39,115 bases of DNA from an uncultured Actinomycetes bacterium (GTDB lineage: Bacteria > Actinomycetota > Actinomycetes > Nanopelagicales > Nanopelagicaceae). The position numbers were made by a program, and so were the translations under genes. Location of the stretch: the NCBI GenBank assembly GCA_903834145.1, contig CAILHY010000002.1, positions 1 through 39,115 of the forward strand, read 5' to 3'. Of this stretch, positions 7,994 to 15,965 are shown piece by piece. How positions within the stretch are numbered: position 1 is the first letter of the stretch; each line of letters starts with the position of its first letter. Below the pieces are notes generated by a model. That model saw only the letters and a program-made list of their open reading frames with translations. It was not told the origin of the DNA and did not search any database.

Positions 7994-9133
7994 ATGGATT
8001 TCCTATTCGAACTTCCGACCGAGTATGAAGATCTCCGTGCAAGTGTTCGATCCCTTGCAGAGAAAGAGATTGCACCCTTTGCACATGATGTTGATGAGCA
8101 ATCAAGGTTTCCCGAGGAGGCATATAAAGCACTTCAACGTGCAGGTTTAGCCGCGGCGCACGTGCCAACAGAATTTGGTGGCGACGGGGCTGATTCACTT
8201 GCCGTTGCGATCATTATTGAAGAAGTAGCCAGAGTCTGCGGCTCGTCGTCGTTGATTCCCGCCGTAAACAAACTTGGTTCGCTCCCACTTATTTTGGCTG
8301 GTACACCCGAGCAGAAGGAACGATGGTTACGGCCGTTGGCACAAGGCAAAGGATTCTCTTACGCTCTCTCTGAATCACAGGCAGGATCTGATGCCTCGGC
8401 CCTTTCTACGAAAGCGCTTCGTGAAGATGAGGGCTGGATCATCAATGGCAGCAAGAAATGGATTTCTAACGCAGGATTTTCGGATTTCTATACGGTGATG
8501 GCATCTAATGATTCGACTAAAGGCGCCAAGGGAATAACCGCATTCATTATTGAAAAGAGTGACCCCGGAGTTTCTTTTGGCGCACATGAAAAGAAGATGG
8601 GTTTTCGCGGATCACCCACACGTGAGGTCTATTTCGACAATGTAAGAGTTTCCGATGATCGTCGCTTGGGCGAAGTGGGCGATGGTTTCACCATAGCGAT
8701 GAACACGTTAGATCACACGCGAGTAACGATCGCCGCACAAGCTCTGGGTTTGGCTCAAGGCGCTCTCGATGTTGCCAGTAAATATGCTCACGAGAGAGAA
8801 CAATTCGGCAAACCAATTTTTGATTTTCAAGGTGTGCAATTTATGTTGGCCGATATGGCAATGAATATTGCAGCGGCCCGACAACTCACATATGCAGCTG
8901 CGGCAAAGAGTGACCGCAATGCAGGGGACTTAAAGTTTTTTTCTGCCGCAGGTAAATGTTTTGCCAGTGATACAGCAATGAAGGTGACCTCAGACGCAAT
9001 TCAGATCCTAGGTGGCTATGGGTATGTCTCGGACTACCCGGTCGAACGGATGATGCGTGATGCAAAGTTGACGCAAATTTACGAAGGTACAAATCAGATC
9101 CAACGCATTGTTATGGCCAGGAATCTTCCCTAA
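7994..9133 (+). CDS. Acyl-CoA dehydrogenase (FadE25-like)
   Basis: A 379-residue FAD-dependent enzyme that makes the alpha-beta double bond in an acyl-CoA. I chose ATG 7994 because AAGGAGG lies about 11 bases upstream and the protein then begins MDFLFELPTEYEDLRASVR, the normal family N-terminus. FAD and substrate motifs are present: YALSESQAGSD, then KKWISNAGFSDFY, then REQFGKPIFDFQ. The catalytic base is Glu364 in YEGTNQIQR, the position used by short- and medium-chain and glutaryl-type enzymes. The sequence most resembles the mycobacterial FadE25 type. The acyl substrate cannot be told. Its end overlaps the convergent cyclo-ligase gene by four bases. Confidence 0.95.
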   Translation: MDFLFELPTEYEDLRASVRSLAEKEIAPFAHDVDEQSRFPEEAYKALQRAGLAAAHVPTEFGGDGADSLAVAIIIEEVARVCGSSSLIPAVNKLGSLPLILAGTPEQKERWLRPLAQGKGFSYALSESQAGSDASALSTKALREDEGWIINGSKKWISNAGFSDFYTVMASNDSTKGAKGITAFIIEKSDPGVSFGAHEKKMGFRGSPTREVYFDNVRVSDDRRLGEVGDGFTIAMNTLDHTRVTIAAQALGLAQGALDVASKYAHEREQFGKPIFDFQGVQFMLADMAMNIAAARQLTYAAAAKSDRNAGDLKFFSAAGKCFASDTAMKVTSDAIQILGGYGYVSDYPVERMMRDAKLTQIYEGTNQIQRIVMARNLP

Positions 9134-9678
9134 AAGCGAACAACTCCATCGGGAGTAGCTGCTGCCGCAAGTGGAACATCGTGGCGCTCTCGGGGCAATA
9201 TTTCGTCGGTAAGTTCACCTGAAAAGATCAGACCAACTTTCCATCCAGACATTGCTGGCAAAGCTCGGTCGTAGTAACCGCCACCTTTCCCAAGGCGATA
9301 CCCGTCGGAATCAATATGTAATGCTGGAACTATCACCACATCAATACTGCCAAGGTCGTTGAATTCAGGGCCAACAGGTTCGAGAATTCTCCCCGCTAAC
9401 GTTAGGTTTTCTTGATTTCCATCCCACGAGACCCATTGGATTCCAGTCGTGCTGATTCGAGGAAGTACGAGATTGATACCAGAGTTCAGAAATGTTCTAT
9501 TGATTTCTTCGGTGGATGGCTCAGTTCCGTAGGAGATATAGCTTGCAATAGTTTTCGCCGATCTAATTTCGGGTGAAGCGAGCAATAAATCAAATGTGAC
9601 GCTTCTATCTCTCTCTGCTCTTTCTCGGCGGGCGATGCGAAATTGCTCACGTAATCGAGCCTTTTCATCTGCCGTCAT
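9130..9678 (-). CDS. 5-formyltetrahydrofolate cyclo-ligase
   Basis: A 182-residue enzyme that uses ATP to turn 5-formyl-THF into 5,10-methenyl-THF, returning the stored folate to one-carbon metabolism. The basic N-terminus (KARLREQFRIARRER) and the C-terminal LGKGGGYYDRAL loop are the family's ATP/substrate signatures, with VPALHIDSDGYRLG before it. The length is normal. AGGGGA lies about eight bases before the ATG. It is divergent from the moeA-like gene with 46 bases between them, as I recall for other actinobacteria (where galU also sits between them; galU is absent here). The gene is variously called fau, ygfA or fthC. Confidence 0.95.
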   Translation of the reverse strand: MTADEKARLREQFRIARRERAERDRSVTFDLLLASPEIRSAKTIASYISYGTEPSTEEINRTFLNSGINLVLPRISTTGIQWVSWDGNQENLTLAGRILEPVGPEFNDLGSIDVVIVPALHIDSDGYRLGKGGGYYDRALPAMSGWKVGLIFSGELTDEILPRERHDVPLAAAATPDGVVRF

Positions 9679-9712
9679 GTCTTAAATCCCCTAGATATAT
9701 TGGTCTAACAAG

Positions 9713-9718
9713 TATGGT
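9713..9718 (+). promoter_or_regulatory. Leaderless -10 element before the moeA-like gene
   Basis: TATGGT ends exactly six bases before ATG 9725. A -10 box there places the transcript start on the A of the ATG. No ribosome binding site is visible, which agrees with a leaderless message. No clear -35 box is seen. Confidence 0.55.
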
Positions 9719-9724
9719 GTGATT

Positions 9725-10636
9725 ATGTCAGAGCAGATGCACGTTGATGAGTTCTTGACTGCTCTCATCGCCATTAGCCAACCACTGGCAACTTTCGATA
9801 TGCCCCTATTGGATGCGCATGGCGCAACCCTTGCCTGCGATATTTACGCGGGCGATCGATTAGTAATGCGAGCCGGTACCAGGATTCGATCAACTCAGAT
9901 CGGTTTAGCCGCCTCTGTTGGGCTAGATCATCTTCCCGTGCGTCCGCATCCCAGAGTTGTGATTATTTCTGCCGGACCTGACCTTGTTGAACCCGGCAAA
10001 GATCTTCATGGGACGGAGGAATTCGAAACGAATTCCTGGATTCTCACCACTGGAGTGCGCGAGGCCGATGGCGTGGGTTATCGGGTGCATTCAATTCCCG
10101 ATGATGAGGAACAATTACAAGCGGTTGTCGAAGACCAATTGGTACGAGCAGATCTAGTTGTAGTGAGCGGGGAACGTGGTGATGATTCCTTCGACCTCAT
10201 CACGCGATCCTTGAGTGCTCTTGGCGATATCACGATCGCCGATGTAGCGATTGAAAATAGTGGGCGCCATAATTTTGGGCTTATTGGTCCCGATCGGACC
10301 CCCGTTGTGACCCTTCCGGGTGATCCAATTTCTGCGTATATCTCTCTTGAGCTTTTTGTCAGACCAATGATTCGCACAATGCTTGGATCAGAGAGCGTTC
10401 ACCGTCCATCAGTAAAGGCTCGACTTGAAAAGCCGGTTGCTTCCAGCCCTGGAGTTCGCTCTTACCTGCGTGCAATCTTGTCGGAGGATTCCAAGTCCGT
10501 TCGCGCATTGGATGCTCAAGAAGAAATGTCTACCCTGGCAGAGGCAAATGCTCTGATCTCTATACCTGAAGCAGTCACTCAGTTATCTGCAGGGGATGAA
10601 GTAGTAGTTGTTGTATTGCGACGACGGTACTTCTGA
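9725..10636 (+). CDS. MoeA/gephyrin-like protein lacking domain II (Glp-type)
   Basis: A 303-residue relative of MoeA, which is normally about 400. Domain I is present (VDEFLTALIAISQPL to ACDIYA, residues 6-42), then the sequence jumps directly to MRAGTRIRSTQIGLAASVG, skipping about 100 residues that would carry domain II with its PPFDNSAMDGYA motif. Domain III (PRVVIISAGPDLVEPG to LVVVSGE) and domain IV (residues about 230-303) remain. The usual SGGVS-G--D motif reads SGERGDDSFD (148-157), and PGMP-like residues become NSGRH. Catalytic molybdenum insertion is therefore unlikely. In Corynebacterium a MoeA paralogue, Glp, binds FtsZ and the membrane protein GlpR; the GlpR/SepX homologue lies two genes downstream here. 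I infer a division scaffold role. The start is leaderless. Confidence 0.8.
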   Translation: MSEQMHVDEFLTALIAISQPLATFDMPLLDAHGATLACDIYAGDRLVMRAGTRIRSTQIGLAASVGLDHLPVRPHPRVVIISAGPDLVEPGKDLHGTEEFETNSWILTTGVREADGVGYRVHSIPDDEEQLQAVVEDQLVRADLVVVSGERGDDSFDLITRSLSALGDITIADVAIENSGRHNFGLIGPDRTPVVTLPGDPISAYISLELFVRPMIRTMLGSESVHRPSVKARLEKPVASSPGVRSYLRAILSEDSKSVRALDAQEEMSTLAEANALISIPEAVTQLSAGDEVVVVVLRRRYF

Positions 10637-10648
10637 AAGATCGATGAG

Positions 10649-11224
10649 ATGAGCGCGCAAAACTGGCCCGTGATCCTTAAGCAAGGGGATATCACTCTGC
10701 GACCTTTACGAATTCGCGATCGGGGAAAATGGGACCACGTTCGCAGCACTAATCGGAGTTGGCTCAGTCCCTGGGAGGCAACCATGCCCAGGGTTCCAGG
10801 CGAAAAAAGTGAAAGAAAATTGCCCACCTATTTCTCGATGGTGGCCGCCCACAATAAGGAAGGTCGTTCTGGTCGATCCATTTCCTTAGCAATTTGGTAT
10901 CAGGGAGCCCTCGTGGGTCAGATCTCCTTGGGTGGAATTATTTATGGTGCTCTTCGTGGCGCACACATTGGTTATTGGATCGATACCGCATACGCCAATC
11001 GCGGGTTGGTCACATCGTCGGTAGAGATGCTGACCCAGTTTGCCTTTGATGAGTTGAAATTGCATCGCATTGAAATCAATATTCGCCCGGAAAATGATGC
11101 CTCCCGAAAGGTCGCTGAAAAATCGGGCTATCACCTTGAAGGGGAGCGGCCAAGGTTTTTGCATATAGATGGCCAATGGCGCGACCATCTTTCCTTTGTT
11201 CGAGAAAACCCCAATATTTCGTAG
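10649..11224 (+). CDS. rimJ: RimJ/RimL-type GNAT acetyltransferase
   Basis: A 191-residue GNAT-fold enzyme that transfers acetyl from acetyl-CoA, probably to the N-terminal amine of a ribosomal or other protein. It opens with ITLRPLRIRDRGKWDHVR, typical of the RimJ family. The acetyl-CoA loop is IGYWIDTAYANRGLVTSSVEM, followed by HRIEINIRPENDASRKVAEKSGY, the conserved C-terminal signature. It sits 12 bases after the moeA-like gene in the order moeA-like, rimJ, GlpR/SepX, as I recall for Mycobacterium (Rv0994 to Rv0996). Its natural substrate in actinobacteria is not settled, so the symbol reflects family and position only. Confidence 0.88.
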   Translation: MSAQNWPVILKQGDITLRPLRIRDRGKWDHVRSTNRSWLSPWEATMPRVPGEKSERKLPTYFSMVAAHNKEGRSGRSISLAIWYQGALVGQISLGGIIYGALRGAHIGYWIDTAYANRGLVTSSVEMLTQFAFDELKLHRIEINIRPENDASRKVAEKSGYHLEGERPRFLHIDGQWRDHLSFVRENPNIS

Positions 11225-11305
11225 TTGAAAAGATGATAAATATTGTGACAAATGTGCGCGTAAATACCAGAATGCGCTCACTCCTGCCTCTAATCTTTAT
11301 CCATC

Positions 11306-12088
11306 ATGGCATCGGGACTAATCTATCTAGCAATCGTGGGGATGTGGGCCGCCTACTTCGTACCGCGATGGGTTCATAGTCACGACGACTTTTCTGGAAA
11401 ATCTGTCGAAAGGTACAAGAGCGCACTGCGCACCGTGGCCATCGGACCTGCGAGTGAATCATTAACGAGTGCAAGTTCTGATTCGGATTACGAATCCAAA
11501 ACAGCTCAAACTTTATTGCGTCGCAGAATTATTTTTGGATTACTCACTCTTGCTTTGTTGCTTTCCATATTCGAGGTTGCTTTCAATTCAGTTGCGATTG
11601 TTTATTCACTTTTGCCTTTAACCGGTTTTGTCATCTATATCGCTCACGTGCGAAGCCGTGGTGTAGCAGAGCGATTGCATCGACGTCGCGTTGAACAATT
11701 ACATCGATCAAATGATGGAGTTTTTTCCACAAACCTTTCACAAGTACTTGCACCGCGCGATTCCAGGAGCGAATCAAAAGAACACTGGATTCCACTTGCC
11801 GAACGCGAATCATCTGGCGTTGTCATTTTGCCTAAGGGCTCAGCGCAAGATCGAAATACATGGCAGCCAAATACTGTTCCTGTGCCAACATATGTCACAG
11901 CGCCAAAAGCGGTAACACCAAAGCGAGTCATTGATCTCACGGTGCCTGGCGCTTGGAGTGCAGAACAAGAGCGACTGGCTAGTGCAGCACTTTCGGCCGT
12001 TGCGCCAGCGCGCGATGAGGTGTTTGATCAGCTATTAGCGGAAGAAGCAGTTGAACGTTTGCGCCAAAACCGCGCCTCTAACGAATAG
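11306..12088 (+). CDS. GlpR/SepX-family division membrane protein
   Basis: A 260-residue membrane protein. It starts MASGLIYLAIVGMWAAYFVP, the N-terminal helix typical of actinobacterial SepX/GlpR proteins, then a loop with VERYKSALRTVA, two more helices (about residues 75-91 and 96-115) and a basic stretch RSRGVAERLHRRRVEQLHR. The long cytosolic tail has the short motifs W-P--VPVPTYVTAPKA (186-201) and RVIDLTVPGAW (207-217), which I recall as conserved in this family. In Corynebacterium GlpR is the membrane receptor of the MoeA-like Glp; in Streptomyces SepX acts in septation. A TAATCT box nine bases before the ATG may give a very short leader. Confidence 0.82.
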   Translation: MASGLIYLAIVGMWAAYFVPRWVHSHDDFSGKSVERYKSALRTVAIGPASESLTSASSDSDYESKTAQTLLRRRIIFGLLTLALLLSIFEVAFNSVAIVYSLLPLTGFVIYIAHVRSRGVAERLHRRRVEQLHRSNDGVFSTNLSQVLAPRDSRSESKEHWIPLAERESSGVVILPKGSAQDRNTWQPNTVPVPTYVTAPKAVTPKRVIDLTVPGAWSAEQERLASAALSAVAPARDEVFDQLLAEEAVERLRQNRASNE

Positions 12089-12103
12089 TTAGTTTTGCAG
12101 TTC

Positions 12104-12176
12104 GGGGCTGTAGCGCAGTTGGTAGCGCGCCTCGTTCGCAACGAGGAGGTCAGGGGTTCGATTCCCCTCAGCTCCA
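12104..12176 (+). tRNA. tRNA-Ala (CGC)
   Basis: A full cloverleaf of 73 nt. The acceptor GGGGCTG pairs with CAGCTCC (one G-U), the D-arm has GCGC on each side, the anticodon stem CCTCG/CGAGG encloses TTCGCAA (anticodon CGC), and the T-arm AGGGG/CCCCT encloses TTCGATT. The discriminator is A. CCA is not encoded. It lies between the GlpR/SepX gene and the convergent end of pmt. Confidence 0.96.
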
Positions 12177-12191
12177 CTTTTGAATCAATAC

Positions 12192-13478
12192 CTAAATCCA
12201 GGATGGCCACCACATCATTTGTGACCAAGCCTGATAAGTAATCACTTTCGCTGTAAACAGTGGCAAAAAGTAGAAGAAGTTAATGGCGATCAGTAAGACC
12301 AGTAGCGCCACGACTATCTTTCGATTTCTGTTCCACGGTTGTAGCCCTAGATATTTCTTGGCGCAATAGACAAGGGCCAGTATGAGAAATGGTTCAAAAA
12401 CAATTGCATAGAAGCTAAAAACCGTGCGTTTTTGAAAGAGGAACCACGGCAGGTAGCCGCCAACAATTCCAAGAAGTATGAAAGTCGCGGCTCGGTCTGG
12501 CTTGCTTTTAAGGTGACTTGAAATCCAAAAGCCGACAACGGTGGCAAGCGCTAATGTTGCAAACCACCAGAGAATCGGAGTTCCCAGTGCAAGAACTTCC
12601 TGCGCGCAATCCTTTGCCCCGCAATTCTTTGGAGTTTCATAATAAAAGGAAGTGGGTCTTCCCATGACGAGCCAACTCCATGGATTTGCTTGGTAGGCAT
12701 GATGTTCTGTCAGTGTCGTGTGAAAGTGCAACATTTCCGCGTGGTAGTGCCACAGCGATCTCAATGGGGCTGGAATGAAACTGAATCGGGATTCTTTGCC
12801 ATCGGCCCATTGGCGATCCCAACCGCGCGGACTTGTAAACCAACCAACCCAACTAAATACATATGTTGTTACTGGCAGAATAAAGAATTGAAAGGCGCGC
12901 TTGGTCAGCAGGCGAATCTCTATTCCCGAACTACGGAAATCAATAACAAGTGCAGCAAGAGCAAATGCAATAAGGAAGTAGACCCCGCTCCATTTTGTTG
13001 CACTCGCAAGTCCAAAGAGGAGGCCTGCTAACCAATATCGATTCTTAAGCCAAGCAAATGCACCCAGAAGCGCAAAGAAAGTCAGAAAGAGATCCAAAAG
13101 TGCGGTGCGTGAATGAACAAGTTGTAATCCATCAAGCGCCATGAGTCCGGCGGCAAGTGCATTAAGGGATTTGCTATGAAAAAGTTGATTGGTAATCCGA
13201 GCGACGATGTATATACACAGGGCTCCGACGACTGCGCCGCTTATGCGCCAACCAAAGGCGTTATCTCCAAAAAGTTTGATGCCAAGCCCGATGCACCATT
13301 TTCCAACAGAGGGATGAACGATAAATTCTGGCGAAGACCCCGTGACTTCAACTCCGTATTTAAGGAGGTCCTTTGCCCCGTCAACGTAGTAGACCTCATC
13401 AAATACGAGGCCTTTAGGTGTACCGAGATTCCAGATACGCAAGATGAAGGAGACGAGCGCAATAAGGATCGGTGCCAT
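12192..13478 (-). CDS. pmt: Protein O-mannosyltransferase
   Basis: A 428-residue polytopic membrane glycosyltransferase (GT39/PMT family). In actinobacteria it moves mannose from polyprenyl-phosphate-mannose to Ser or Thr of exported proteins. The family motif near the N-terminus is present: GLVFDEVYYVDGAKDLL, with the catalytic Asp-Glu pair in the first outside loop, followed by HPSVGKW. Later signatures include SATKWSGVYFL and SPRGWDRQW. About ten hydrophobic helices can be counted, and the C-terminus ends WWPSWI. It is divergent from rsmI across 47 bases, as I recall in Mycobacterium (Rv1002c/Rv1003). Likely targets in this window include the exported proteins with Thr/Pro-rich linkers. 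Confidence 0.95.
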   Translation of the reverse strand: MAPILIALVSFILRIWNLGTPKGLVFDEVYYVDGAKDLLKYGVEVTGSSPEFIVHPSVGKWCIGLGIKLFGDNAFGWRISGAVVGALCIYIVARITNQLFHSKSLNALAAGLMALDGLQLVHSRTALLDLFLTFFALLGAFAWLKNRYWLAGLLFGLASATKWSGVYFLIAFALAALVIDFRSSGIEIRLLTKRAFQFFILPVTTYVFSWVGWFTSPRGWDRQWADGKESRFSFIPAPLRSLWHYHAEMLHFHTTLTEHHAYQANPWSWLVMGRPTSFYYETPKNCGAKDCAQEVLALGTPILWWFATLALATVVGFWISSHLKSKPDRAATFILLGIVGGYLPWFLFQKRTVFSFYAIVFEPFLILALVYCAKKYLGLQPWNRNRKIVVALLVLLIAINFFYFLPLFTAKVITYQAWSQMMWWPSWI

Positions 13479-13484
13479 ATCCGT

Positions 13485-13490
13485 AGCCTA
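13485..13490 (-). promoter_or_regulatory. Leaderless -10 element before pmt
   Basis: On the minus strand TAGGCT is followed by six bases (ACGGAT) and then ATG 13478. The spacing puts the transcript start on the ATG. No ribosome binding site is visible. It lies in the 47-base gap shared with the divergent rsmI. Confidence 0.5.
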
Positions 13491-13525
13491 AGCGCGAAGG
13501 CGCAAAATCCTGAGAGGATGGAGCC

Positions 13526-14377
13526 ATGAGTTTGATACTTGCAGGTACTCCTTTGGGAAATCCGAAAGATGCCAGCACCCGTTTGCTCGCTGCAATTGCC
13601 GGGGCGACTGTGATCGCCGCCGAGGATTCTCGAAAATTTCATCGCCTGTGTAAAGACTTAGAGGTTCATTTTTCAGGACGTGTCATTTCTTTCTTTGAAG
13701 GAAATGAAACAGAGCGAACACAAGAGCTTCTCGCTCTCTTGAAATCGGGTGTAGATGTCTTGGTGGTCTCTGATGCTGGAATGCCAACTGTGAGTGATCC
13801 TGGATATCGATTAATGCGCGATGCGATTGCAGCCGATATCGATGTCTTAGTTATTCCGGGTCCTAGTGCGGTCACGATGGCGATCGCATTATCGGGTCTG
13901 CCGACAGATCGATTTGTTTTTGAAGGATTCTCACCCAGGGCATCAGGGGCACGAGAGAAATTCTTTGCGCAGTTGCGGCATGAGGAGAGAACGATCGTTT
14001 GGTTTGAAGCGCCACATCGATTGGCAGAATCTTTGGCGGACGCCATTGAGGTCTTTGGCTCGGATCGATTAGCAGTGATGTGCCGGGAGATGACGAAGAC
14101 TTATGAAGAAACCTTGCGAGCAACGTTGGGCGAGATTCTTACCTGGGCGAAAGAAAATGAAGTCTTAGGGGAAATCACGATGGTTATTGCGGGTGCTCCA
14201 GCTGATTCGCAGGAGATTTCGGCATCAGGAATGGTTGCCAGAGTGAGGGAGTTCGAAGCAGCGGGCATGGATCGCAAGGCGGCAATTGCCACCGTGGCCG
14301 AAGAATTCTCCGTTGCAAAACGTGACGTTTTTGCCGCGATGGTTGATGCGAAATCAACCTCTAAGATAGGCACGTGA
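13526..14377 (+). CDS. rsmI: 16S rRNA (cytidine1402-2'-O)-methyltransferase
   Basis: A 283-residue SAM-dependent methyltransferase that 2'-O-methylates C1402 in the 30S decoding centre. The tetrapyrrole-methylase fold is clear: LILAGTPLGNPKDAS at the start, AAEDSRKFHRLC, FFEGNE, VVSDAGMPTVSDPGYRLM, then PGPSAVTMAIALSGLPTDRFVFEGF. The C-terminal part (AVMCREMTKTYEE...GEITMVI) is also standard. GAGAGGA lies about nine bases upstream of the ATG. Its stop overlaps the GTG start of metG (GTGA). Confidence 0.97.
   Translation: MSLILAGTPLGNPKDASTRLLAAIAGATVIAAEDSRKFHRLCKDLEVHFSGRVISFFEGNETERTQELLALLKSGVDVLVVSDAGMPTVSDPGYRLMRDAIAADIDVLVIPGPSAVTMAIALSGLPTDRFVFEGFSPRASGAREKFFAQLRHEERTIVWFEAPHRLAESLADAIEVFGSDRLAVMCREMTKTYEETLRATLGEILTWAKENEVLGEITMVIAGAPADSQEISASGMVARVREFEAAGMDRKAAIATVAEEFSVAKRDVFAAMVDAKSTSKIGT
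14362..14367 (+). promoter_or_regulatory. Internal leaderless -10 element before metG
   Basis: TAAGAT, inside the last codons of rsmI, ends six bases before GTG 14374. It could make a leaderless metG message independent of read-through from rsmI. Confidence 0.45.
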
Positions 14378-15960
14378 GTAACAACAACGAGGGGACGGGC
14401 AAGACGTTCTATTTGTCGACCCCGATTTACTACGTCAACGACGCTCCGCACATTGGCCACGCCTATACAACTGTGGCTGGTGATGTCTTGACCCGTTGGC
14501 ATCGCCAACGCGGCGAAAGCGTCTGGTTCTTGACCGGCACCGACGAACACGGCCAGAAAGTCATGCGTACAGCCGAAGCCAACAACGTTTCTCCTCAAGC
14601 ATGGGTAGACAATCTTGTTGAGACTGCATGGAAACCCAACTGGCGAGCCCTCAATATTGCAAACGATGATTTCATTCGCACCACCGAACCTCGTCACATG
14701 GAACGTGTTCAACGATTCTTGCAAAGCCTCAAAGATGCCGGACACATTTACGCGGGCAAGTACGAAGGTCCCTATTGCGTCGGCTGCGAAGAGTTCAAAC
14801 TTCCTGGTGACTTGATCGACAAAGATGGCGAGAAACTCTGTCCGATACATAGCAAGCCCATTGAGTTAGTGAATGAGAACAATTGGTTCTTTAGACTCTC
14901 TGCCTTTGTCGAGCCACTCTTGCAGCACTACCGCGATAATCCTGATGCATGCCAACCAGAGAGCGCTCGCAATGAAGTTGTTTCCTTCCTTGAAAGTGGC
15001 GTGAATGATCTTTCGATTTCACGTTCCACTTTTGATTGGGGCATTCCTGTCCCTTGGGATAAAGACCAGGTTGTATATGTGTGGTTTGACGCGTTGCTTA
15101 ACTATGCAACTGCTGTTGGTCTTGGTGATGATCCAGAAAGCGCGGGCGGCAAGAAGTTCGCTCAGACATGGCCGTGCGATGTTCACTTAGTGGGTAAAGA
15201 TATTTTGCGGTTTCATGCCGTTATTTGGCCAGCGATGTTGATGGCTGCTGGATTGCCTGTTCCTGGAAAAGTATTTGCGCACGGTTGGTTGCTTGTCGGT
15301 GGCGAAAAGATGAGCAAGAGCAAACTGACGGGTATCGCACCAAGTGACATCACAGATCACTTTGGAGTCGATGCATTTAGGTATTACTTCTTGCGTGCAA
15401 TTCCATTTGGTACCGATGGTTCTTTCTCTTGGGAAGACATGGGCGCGCGCTACACAAGCGAACTTGCGAACGACTTTGGCAACCTTGCATCGCGCCTTGC
15501 TGCGATGGTTCAGAAATATTGCGGTGGAGTTCTGCCTGCAGTCAGTCATGATGCGGGGTTAGAAGCGACTCTTGCTGCGACTGTTGAGAGAGCCGACGTT
15601 GCGATGTGCGCACTTGATTTCCAAGGTGGCATCAACACCATTATGGAATTCTGTAAGCGGGTCAATGGATATGTGACAGAGCAAGAGCCATGGGTATTGG
15701 CTAAAGATCCTGCAAATCAGGAAAAGCTCGAAGGCGTTCTCTATAACACTGCAGAATCTCTTCGCGCACTTGCTGTCTTGTTGCATCCTGTCATGCCAGC
15801 AACCTGCGAAATCTTGTGGGAAAGCCTCGGTGCTAATAAAACTATTGGCGCAATTGGCGATCAACACATCGGAAATGTTGCAACATGGGGGCAACTTCCT
15901 CCAGGTTCCCTAGTTGAAAAAAGCGCCGTCCTCTTTCCACGGTTAGAAACCGCTGAGTAA
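14374..15960 (+). CDS. metG: Methionyl-tRNA synthetase
   Basis: A 528-residue class I synthetase that charges tRNA-Met. HIGH is present in APHIGHAYTTVAGDVL, KMSKS in GEKMSKSKLTG, and a zinc knuckle is formed by CVGC and C--H (residues about 133-150). The anticodon-binding helical domain follows (FGNLASRLAAMVQKY onward). There is no C-terminal tRNA-binding EMAP domain, as in the short mycobacterial enzyme. The start is GTG, overlapping the rsmI stop, with a TANNNT box six bases before it. tatD follows after five bases. Confidence 0.97.
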   Translation: MSNNNEGTGKTFYLSTPIYYVNDAPHIGHAYTTVAGDVLTRWHRQRGESVWFLTGTDEHGQKVMRTAEANNVSPQAWVDNLVETAWKPNWRALNIANDDFIRTTEPRHMERVQRFLQSLKDAGHIYAGKYEGPYCVGCEEFKLPGDLIDKDGEKLCPIHSKPIELVNENNWFFRLSAFVEPLLQHYRDNPDACQPESARNEVVSFLESGVNDLSISRSTFDWGIPVPWDKDQVVYVWFDALLNYATAVGLGDDPESAGGKKFAQTWPCDVHLVGKDILRFHAVIWPAMLMAAGLPVPGKVFAHGWLLVGGEKMSKSKLTGIAPSDITDHFGVDAFRYYFLRAIPFGTDGSFSWEDMGARYTSELANDFGNLASRLAAMVQKYCGGVLPAVSHDAGLEATLAATVERADVAMCALDFQGGINTIMEFCKRVNGYVTEQEPWVLAKDPANQEKLEGVLYNTAESLRALAVLLHPVMPATCEILWESLGANKTIGAIGDQHIGNVATWGQLPPGSLVEKSAVLFPRLETAE

Positions 15961-15965
15961 TTTTT

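Noticed and set aside
14101-14850. A 249-codon minus-strand open frame over the rsmI/metG junction
   Set aside because: It is antisense to two well-supported genes, has no recognisable motif and no ribosome binding site.
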